Below, in pieces: positions 19,533 to 25,299 of a DNA stretch of 25,299 nt (the stretch's first letter is position 1; each line of letters opens with the position of its first letter). The notes under the pieces were generated by a model. The model made no database searches, was not told where the DNA came from, and saw nothing but the letters and a program-made list of their open reading frames with translations. The translations under genes and the position numbers were made by a program. The DNA lies in assembly GCA_001313365.1 (NCBI GenBank), contig BBFS01000069.1, forward strand, positions 1-25,299. The letters are read 5' to 3'. Source of the stretch: Paenarthrobacter nitroguajacolicus JCM 14115. Its GTDB lineage: Bacteria > Actinomycetota > Actinomycetes > Actinomycetales > Micrococcaceae.

Positions 19533-21426
19533 ATGGGCATTTACAGACAAATACTGGTAAGGATCCTTGCAGTTCTTGTAGTTTCCTTTGGATTGATTTA
19601 TATCAGCTGGCGCTGGTCGAGCACGGTCGCGTGGGATGCCTGGTGGATCTCGCTGCCCCTCGTGGCCGCGGAGACTTACAGCTTGGCGAATCGGCGCTTT
19701 ACGCCGTCACCATGTGGAACGCACGACGACGTCCACCTCCCCCACCAGCCCTGCCGGCAGATCGGTGGACGTTTTCATCGCCACCTACAACGAGCCGCTG
19801 GACTTGGTGCTCAAAACGGCCATCGCGGCCAGAGACATGGATTACCCGCACGAAACCTGGATCCTTGACGACGGCGACCGGGCCGAATTTGCCACCGCGG
19901 CCCGGCGGATCGGCGTCGGGTATATCACCCGCGGTCCTGAGTGGGATGGCCGGCAGCGCTTCGCGAAGGCAGGGAACGTCAACAACGCCCTGTCCATGAC
20001 AACGGGCGAGTTCGTGGCCATCTTTGACGCAGACCAAGTCCCTGAACCGCGTTTCCTGGACCGCGTGCTGGGCTATTTCGATGCCGAGGAAGTGGCTTTC
20101 GTCCAGACCCCCCCGCAGCACTTTTGGAATGTTCCGGAACGGGACCCGCTGGGAAGCCAGGCGGAACTCTTCTACGGCCCCCCCATCCAACAGGGCAAGG
20201 ACGGCTGGGACGCAGCGTTCTTCTGCGGTTCCAATGCCGTCCTACGCGTGAAGCCTCATGGCCCTGGGCCTGACCCGCTACACGCGGACAGCCACTGAGC
20301 AGACCTGGCGCGCTTTGCGTCGGGGCCGATCGCGTTTGCAGGACCTTCACGGCGAACTCGGCAGGCGTCATCCCGCGGCCATGATCGTTGCAGAACAGGC
20401 CTTGGAGGCAGTGGCACGCGCGGAGCATCAGGTGCGCAGAGGCGATGTCCTCGCCGAGATCACTTTCGAACTCCGCATCGCCTTCCATACAGCCGCTCTG
20501 GCAGTTCCCGATGCATTGGACGACGTGGTGCCGGAACTTGACGCTGTCTTGGAATCGGTGGATGTGGCCCACACGGACCAAGCACTGGCCATCCATCCTA
20601 TGGACACCACCACCATCACCGAGGACATGGCAACGGCCATGCACCTTCACGCGATGGGGGGGTGGGGGGGCAGCGTCTACCACCACGAGGTGCTGGTCCA
20701 TGGGTTGGCCCCTGAGGACGTGTCCACCATGCTCTCGCAGCGGCATCGATGGGCGGCCGGCACCATGCAGGTGTTCTTCAGTGACAATCCGTTGTTTCTT
20801 CGGGGCCTCACCGTGGCTCAGCGCCTAATGTATCTGGGCACTATGACGAGTTATCTGAATGGCTTCGCGGCCTGAGCTACATCGCGGCGCCTGTGGTGTT
20901 CCTGGTGGCCGGTACCTACCCGCTGACCGCCAGCCCCGTGGTGTTCTTCTGCCTCTTCCTGCCCTTCTTCATTTCGTGTCAGCTGCTCTTCCAAGTAGCG
21001 GGCAACGGGTCGAAGGGATTGTGGCGCGGCCAGCAGTGGTCCTTTGCCCTGTTTCCCACCTGGATCGCAGCCACGTGTTCAGGTGCGGCAGCGGTTTTCC
21101 TTGGCAAGCACCTCGCGTTCTCGGTGACAGCCAAGAGCAAGCAGGCCACGGGCCGCGGATTCCAGCATGTCAGGCTACAAGTAGTTGCCATGGCGTTGCT
21201 CGTTGTGTCCTCGTTGATCGGCATTGCCCGAGTGTCATCCGGGGGAAGCGCCGCTCTATCCCACCCTCATCACGTTGGCCTGGGTTGTCTTGGACCTGGC
21301 GCTTTTGAGCGTGGTGATCGGTGCCGCGAGGTACCGGGGGGGCGCGGCGACCACCTCGTTGAACCGATGCCCACTCCCAAGGAGCTCGCCAGCGTCCTTG
21401 GTGCCACAACCAAACCCACACCCTGA
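19533..21426 (+). CDS. Cellulose-synthase-like GT2 polysaccharide synthase with inserted helical segment, frame-broken
   Basis: The rebuilt chain is about 630 residues. It starts at the ATG after GGAGGCTAAAG with two membrane helices (ILAVLVVSFGLIYISW; WWISLPLVAAETYSL). The GT2 domain has FIATYNEPLDLVLKT, ILDDGDR (first Asp pair), FDADQVPEPRF (DxD), VQTPPQHFWN, DAAFFCGSNAVLR, TTTITEDMATAMHLHAMG (TED, catalytic base) and LSQRHRWAAGTMQ (QxxRW). These are the hallmarks of BcsA-type processive synthases. About 115 mostly helical residues (nt 20275-20610) lie between FCGSNAVLR and TED, where BcsA has about 15-20. Further membrane helices, FSVTAK and two last helices follow. There is no PilZ domain; the chain ends VEPMPTPKELASVLGATTKP. 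Breaks fall near 19680, 19745, 20245, 20875, 21235 and 21335. It should polymerise and export a beta-glycan from a UDP-sugar. Confidence 0.88.
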
Positions 21427-21479
21427 CCGCAACCATCACTTAACGCCGTTCCAACCCCCCCAGCAAGGAGCGACCCCCA

Positions 21480-21919
21480 TGTCCATGCTCTCCCATGCCC
21501 CCGAACACCACCTCCACCGCCTTGAAATCGGTGGATCTGACCATCACCGGCGCTTGGACGCTGCTACCGTTCCCGCTATTCGCCAAGCATCCGCCAAGCC
21601 GCCGCGGACGGCCCCGTCCTGGTCCTGCTGGATGTCGCAGCAGTGACTTCGGTGGGAGCATCAGGCGTAGTAGGGGGGGTGCTTGAGGTGCTGCACCTGC
21701 TCCGATCGCGCGGCGGCGATCTCCGCCTTTTCGGCGATTCCAGCGAGCTCCAGGAAACCCACCTCCAAGCCCATCTGGGTCACGTCGCGCGTATCTACGC
21801 AACTCGCCAAGATGCCGTCGACGGCGGTGCGGCACTCGTGCGGCCACGCGGGCTTGCGCCTCGCTTCAGTTGGCGGACTCTCTTCAGGCGTCGTCATCGC
21901 TCCATCGGATGGGGGCTGA
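21480..21919 (+). CDS. STAS-domain protein (anti-sigma-factor-antagonist-like), frame-broken
   Basis: AAGGAG stands before the ATG at 21480. With the C5 run near 21500 read as C4 the start is MSMLSHAP then NTTSTALKSVDLTITG. After another indel near 21550 it continues LDAATVPAIRQASAKAAADG, PVLVLLDVAAVTSVGASGVV, GVLEVLHLLRSRGGDLRLFG and DSSELQETHLQAHLGHVARI. That is the STAS strand-helix order, with SVGASG at the place of the phosphorylated-Ser loop of SpoIIAA-type proteins. Length is about 146 residues. The C-terminus is uncertain: two frames end at or near the TGA at 21917-21919. It lies 53 bases after the synthase and 2 bases before the GH26 gene, so it is part of the same operon and may regulate polysaccharide output by protein-protein contact. 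This role is inferred. Confidence 0.75.
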
Positions 21920-21921
21920 CC

Positions 21922-23157
21922 ATGGCGCAGATTCCTCCCACTTTCACGGGACATCCGAACAGAAAACGCCGGCGGGCCAGCCTGCTCATCCCTTTGGTGG
22001 TGACGGCCCTCGCTGCCACGGGCCTGGGTTTTGCTTCCAAGGAGGTGGTGCCGGTAGTCCAGGCCCTGTCCCTCTGCCGGGCCGGGGGATGCTTCCACCA
22101 TGATCCCCAAGGACGGTGTGCTTCTGGGCGTGAACCTCGATTGGGACTCGGAGACATTGTCCGAGCACCGGGAAAACCTCGGCCATGATCCGGCGGTGGT
22201 AGTGCAATTTTCGGATATCCCCTACGACGACGAAACGTGGGCTCACACCACCAACGCCGTCACCCAGGTCCGCCCAACAGGGGGGGGCGTGTTGCTCCTG
22301 ACCCTGGAACCGCACGGCGGCCTGGAGACCATGAGCGACGAAGTGATCGCCAAACTGGCCACCGACTTACGGGCCGTCAACGATCAGGGGGGGACGCCCG
22401 TCGTCGTACGTTTTGCGCATGAAATGAACGGGTCCTGGTATTCCTGGGGCCAGCAACCGCTGCGTTATGTGGAGGTATTCCGCAAAGTGGCCGCTGCAAT
22501 TCATGCCGGGGCGCCGGGATCGTCCATGATGTGGGCCCCGAACTATGGTGGCGGCTACCCGTTTACAGGGGGGGGCCAATTCGCGGCCCGTCCGGGAACT
22601 GGCGATTTCGCCGCGCTCGACACGGACCGAAACGGTGCGCTGACCATGGCTGACGACACCTATGCGCTACTACCCCGGGAACGACGCCGTGGATTGGGTG
22701 GGAGTTTCGCTGTATCACTGGGGGCAATCAGCGGCCTTGGGGGGGGAACAACGATATCTCGGAGTCCGGCAAGTTCCTGGCCATGCTGACCGGCACTTAT
22801 AGCGGCACAGCCGGTGACGACAGTTCCGTCCCGGATTTCTATCAGGTGTACGGTGTGGACCACAACAAGCCGGTGGCCATCCCGGAGACGGCAGCCATCT
22901 TCACCCCCCCGGCCCGCGGCGGGGCGTCCGAGCTGGACGTCAAGCAGGCATGGTGGCGTCAGGTCTTCTCCGTTGAAACCCACCAGAAGTACCCGCAGTT
23001 GAAGATGATCAACTGGTTTGAGTGGAAGAAGTACGAGATCGAGATTAACGACGACGTCGACTGGCGGAGCGCTGGATCGCCCGCCATCCGAGACGCCTTC
23101 AGTGAGGACCTACCGGACTGGTTGCAGTACGGCGAGGACCTGGAGGCCTGCCGCTAA
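21922..23157 (+). CDS. Membrane-anchored or secreted GH26 glycoside hydrolase, frame-broken
   Basis: About 410 residues. A basic N-terminus and one hydrophobic helix (HPNRKRRRASLLIPLVVTALAATGLGF) give an uncleaved anchor or signal. The catalytic barrel starts at DGVLLGVNLDWDSETLSEH. The acid/base motif is VVVRFAHEMNGSWYSWG (HEMNG, about 22410-22445), then SMMWAPNY, DWVGVSLYHWG and the nucleophile motif KPVAIPETAAIF (about 22868-22900). These match family GH26, which includes mannanases and some beta-1,3-1,4-glucanases. An EF-hand-like loop DTDRNGALTMAD sits at 22619-22654. The C-terminus reads INWFEWKKYEIEINDDVDWR...YGEDLEACR. Breaks fall near 22080, 22670 and 22740; runs near 22278, 22567 and 22904 add residues in frame. 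As last gene of the GT2-STAS operon it probably trims or releases the polymer during synthesis. Confidence 0.87.
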
Positions 23158-23178
23158 GCGGCGCCTAAGTGGCGGCCG

Positions 23179-23821
23179 TCAGGCAGCCGGCGCGGCCTCC
23201 ACGATTTCCGTGGGGGGCCGTCGCTTGTGGACGTTCCGGCACCATGAACTTCGGCAGCAACACCTGCACGATCGGGCCGATCGCCAAGGCATAGACCACC
23301 GTACCAACACCAACGGAACCGCCCAGCAGGAAGCCGACAGCCAGGACAACCACCTCGATTCCGGTGCGGACCAGGCGCACGGACCAACCAGTTCGGCGGA
23401 CAAGCCCAGTCATCAGGCCATCACGGGCACCGGGTCCAAGGCGGGCACCAATGTAGCAAGCGGACGCGATGCCGTTGAGGATCACGGCACCGGCGAGCAT
23501 GGCGATCTGTCCGCCAAGGTGTGAGACGTCCGGGATGAGCCACAGTCCCAGATCGGCAAAGAGACCCACAAGAATTGCGTTGGCGATGGTTCCGATCCCT
23601 GGCATCTGCCGGAGCGGGATCCACAGGAGGAGAACCAGAAAGCTGACCGCGATCACCACAACACCCATGCTGAAACCCGTCTTTTCGGATAGGCCTTGGT
23701 GAAACACATCCCAAGGGTCCAAGCCCAGGCCGGCGCGGATAAAGATGGCCAAGGAGATGCCGTACATCGCGAGGCCAATGAGGAGTTGAGTGATTCTTCG
23801 GGTCATCATGAAGTACATCAT
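23179..23821 (-). CDS. YczE/YitT-like integral membrane protein
   Basis: The ATG at 23821 starts MMYFMMTRRITQLLIGLAMY; ATGs at 23818, 23809 and 23806 are also possible. Hydrophobic helices are IGLAMYGISLAIFIRAGLGL, GVVVIAVSFLVLLLWIPL, GTIANAILVGLFADLGLWLI, GQIAMLAGAVILNGIASACY, GIEVVVLAVGFLLGGSVGVG and VVYALAIGPIVQVLLP. LGLDPWDVFHQGLSEKTG after helix 1 and GARLGPGARDGLMTGL after helix 4 are the family marks of YczE-type proteins. The C-terminus depends on the G6 run near 23210. If it is shortened, the chain ends PTEIVEAAPAA at 23179; as given, a frame runs to 23165. The transported or sensed compound is unknown. It is divergent from a MocR-type regulator, a pairing known for the YczR/YczE group. 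Confidence 0.85.
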
Positions 23822-23838
23822 CCAAGAGAACTGGCCTT

Positions 23839-23863
23839 GTATTCCATAGCCAGTTTGGAATAC
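23839..23863. promoter_or_regulatory. Inverted repeat, probable operator of the MocR-type regulator
   Basis: GTATTCCA (23839-23846) and TGGAATAC (23856-23863) form a perfect 8-bp inverted repeat with a 9-base spacer. It lies within the 49 bases between the divergent starts of the YczE-type gene (23821) and the regulator (23871). An overlapping CCAGT/ACTGG pair adds symmetry. The place and symmetry suggest that the regulator binds here and controls both genes. Confidence 0.65.
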
Positions 23864-23870
23864 TGGTCTT

Positions 23871-25299
23871 ATGTCCGGCTCCCTGAATCCCACCGCACTT
23901 GTTCGCCTCCTCGGCTCTTGGAACTCCGGCGCCCTGCCCGCCTACCGTGAGCTGGCCGACGTCGTGCGTTTGCTGGTGATGGACGGGCGCATCCCCTTGG
24001 ACGTCGCGTTGCCAAGCGAGCGGGCACTCGCCCGGACACTCGGACTCAGCCGGACCACGGTCACTGCCGCGTATGCGAGCCTGCGCGAACAGGGATTCCT
24101 CACGGCAGGTCAGGGCAGCCGCGGACGGACATGCATTCCCCCCACCGCACCGAACCAGCAAGCGCGCCTGGGTTCGCTGTTCCCGAAGCTTCTGGATCTG
24201 GCGTATGCGTCTTTGCCGGCCGCCGGCGAGGTAGTGCATCGCGCCTTCGCTGACGCCCTGACCGAGTTGCCGGCCCTCTTGCCCGGGTTCGGCTACGACG
24301 CGCTGGGGGTGCCGGCCCTCCGCGAAGCCATCGCAGAGAAGTACACAGCGGAAGGGGTGCCAACGACGCCGGGCCAGATCCTTGTCACCTCCGGTGCACA
24401 GCATGCCCTCAACATTGTGCTGCGCGCCCTGGCCGGAAAGCAGGACCGGGTTCTAGTGGAACACCCCACGTACCCCAACGCCCTGGACGCCATCCGCGCC
24501 GCCGGCTGCAAGCCCCTGCCGGTGGCGCTGCCCTGGGGCACCTCGCCAGCCTGGGACATCGATGCGATGGTGGCCACCATGAATCAGCAGCGCCCGGCCA
24601 TGGCCTACTTGGTGCCGGACTTCCACAATCCGACCGGGCGCATCATGTCCGACCTGCAACGCAGACGCCTTACGCGGGCGGCCGCTGCTTCCGGAACCGT
24701 GCTGGTGGTGGACGAAACGCTGCGTGGGTTGAATCTCGACGGCGTCCGCACCGCGCCGATGTCGTCGTTCAGTCCTGCGGTGGTTTCCATCGGGTCGCTG
24801 AGCAAATCGCATTGGGCGGGACTCAGGACCGGGTGGATCCGGGCAGACGAGTCCCTGATTGCCCGCTTTATCGCCACGAGGACAGTCATGGATCTGGGCG
24901 GGCCAGTGGTTGAACAACTGGCGGCGGCGCGCCTGGTGCGGTCCTTCGCCGAACCGCTTGATGCCCGGCTTGAGGAGCTCCGGCACAACCGGGAATCATT
25001 GCTGGGATTGCTCGCGGAGCATCTGCTCGTGGGAGGTGGAGCGACCGCGGGGTGGACTGACAGCATGGTGCCGCCTTCCCACTCCATGCAGCACCGCACT
25101 GACTGTTCTTGCACCCGACTTCGGCGTGCGCTTGGCAGCTGGACCCCCCCGCTTCGGGGTGGGTGGCGCGTTCGAGCACTACCTGCGCGTTCCCTACACC
25201 CTGCCAGCCGAACAGTTGGAGTTCGCCGTCGGCGCGCTTCGCGCCGCCCAGGACAAGCTCGACGCCTCGCCGCACCTCCGCCGGACGCTAAAGACAGAG
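23871..25299 (+). CDS. MocR-family (GntR-HTH plus aminotransferase-like) transcriptional regulator, 3' partial
   Basis: From the ATG at 23871 the frame is open to the window edge. A winged helix-turn-helix (residues about 25-90: YRELADVVRLLVMDGRIPLD, LPSERALARTLGLSRTTVTA, YASLREQGFLTAGQGSRGR) precedes a fold-type I aminotransferase-like domain with LVTSGAQHALNIVLRAL, VEHPTYPNALDAI, YLVPDFHNPTGR, VVDETLRGL and SIGSLSKSHWAGLRTGWI. Lys312 of SLSKSHW is the expected PLP-binding lysine. Near 25025 one indel shifts the frame; the true end reads SWEVERPRGGLTAWCRLP, TVLAPDFGVRLAAG, FGVGGAFEHYLRVPYTLPAE and LEFAVGALRAAQDKLD. The C7 run near 25142 adds one Pro. The ATG follows the operator by 7 bases with no ribosome site, so the message may be leaderless. 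It probably senses PLP or an amine and controls the divergent membrane-protein gene. Confidence 0.93.
   Translation, partial: MSGSLNPTALVRLLGSWNSGALPAYRELADVVRLLVMDGRIPLDVALPSERALARTLGLSRTTVTAAYASLREQGFLTAGQGSRGRTCIPPTAPNQQARLGSLFPKLLDLAYASLPAAGEVVHRAFADALTELPALLPGFGYDALGVPALREAIAEKYTAEGVPTTPGQILVTSGAQHALNIVLRALAGKQDRVLVEHPTYPNALDAIRAAGCKPLPVALPWGTSPAWDIDAMVATMNQQRPAMAYLVPDFHNPTGRIMSDLQRRRLTRAAAASGTVLVVDETLRGLNLDGVRTAPMSSFSPAVVSIGSLSKSHWAGLRTGWIRADESLIARFIATRTVMDLGGPVVEQLAAARLVRSFAEPLDARLEELRHNRESLLGLLAEHLLVGGGATAGWTDSMVPPSHSMQHRTDCSCTRLRRALGSWTPPLRGGWRVRALPARSLHPASRTVGVRRRRASRRPGQARRLAAPPPDAKDR

Noticed and set aside
17912..23157. Classical bcs cellulose operon
   Set aside because: No BcsB, BcsC, BcsZ or PilZ domain is seen, and the hydrolases are GH16 and GH26 and not GH8.
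23421..24404. 327-residue minus-strand open frame across the MocR promoter
   Set aside because: It covers the YczE gene in another frame and the regulator in antisense. Its sequence is shadow-like.

Overview
The window is high-GC actinobacterial DNA. Reconstructed proteins (Upp, Lhr, Nei2, YcnI, TM2-DUF4352) resemble those of Micrococcaceae of the Arthrobacter/Paenarthrobacter type. This assignment is by recognition of protein families only.

The dominant feature is technical or highly unusual. More than sixty G or C runs of 6-8 bases lie in the window, and nearly every gene that holds one is either thrown out of frame or carries an extra Gly or Pro codon against its family. Scattered one-base indels at other places add to this. 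Most genes were therefore rebuilt by joining reading frames. They look like sound genes behind sequence errors, so they are given here as single CDS features spanning all frames.

Layout. 1-353: tail of a lysozyme-like cell-wall protein. 443-3726 (minus): PLP-dependent decarboxylase, HAD phosphatase, VOC protein and upp. 3749-4270: tadA, divergent from upp. 4330-6747 (minus): a tight three-gene operon of an MDR dehydrogenase, a QueD-like protein with an altered zinc site, and a GT4 glycosyltransferase. 6894-6983: tRNA-Ser(CGA) with a strong terminator. 7053-8096 (minus): a TM2-DUF4352 membrane protein. 8347-9521: a putative lipoprotein and an SRPBCC protein. 9625-11882: a His-bearing membrane protein, a YcnI-type copper protein and a DUF4232 lipoprotein. 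11938-17727: the repair pair lhr-nei2, overlapping by 8 bases. 17912-23157: a polysaccharide locus with a secreted GH16-CBM13 glucanase, divergent from a cellulose-synthase-like GT2, a STAS protein and a GH26 hydrolase. 23179-25299: a YczE-type membrane protein divergent from its MocR-type regulator, which runs off the window.

The most promising biology is the polysaccharide locus. It has a BcsA-like synthase with no PilZ domain but with a roughly 115-residue insertion before the TED motif, a STAS protein in the same operon, and two hydrolases whose families both include mixed-linkage beta-glucanases. The dehydrogenase/QueD-like/glycosyltransferase operon comes second.
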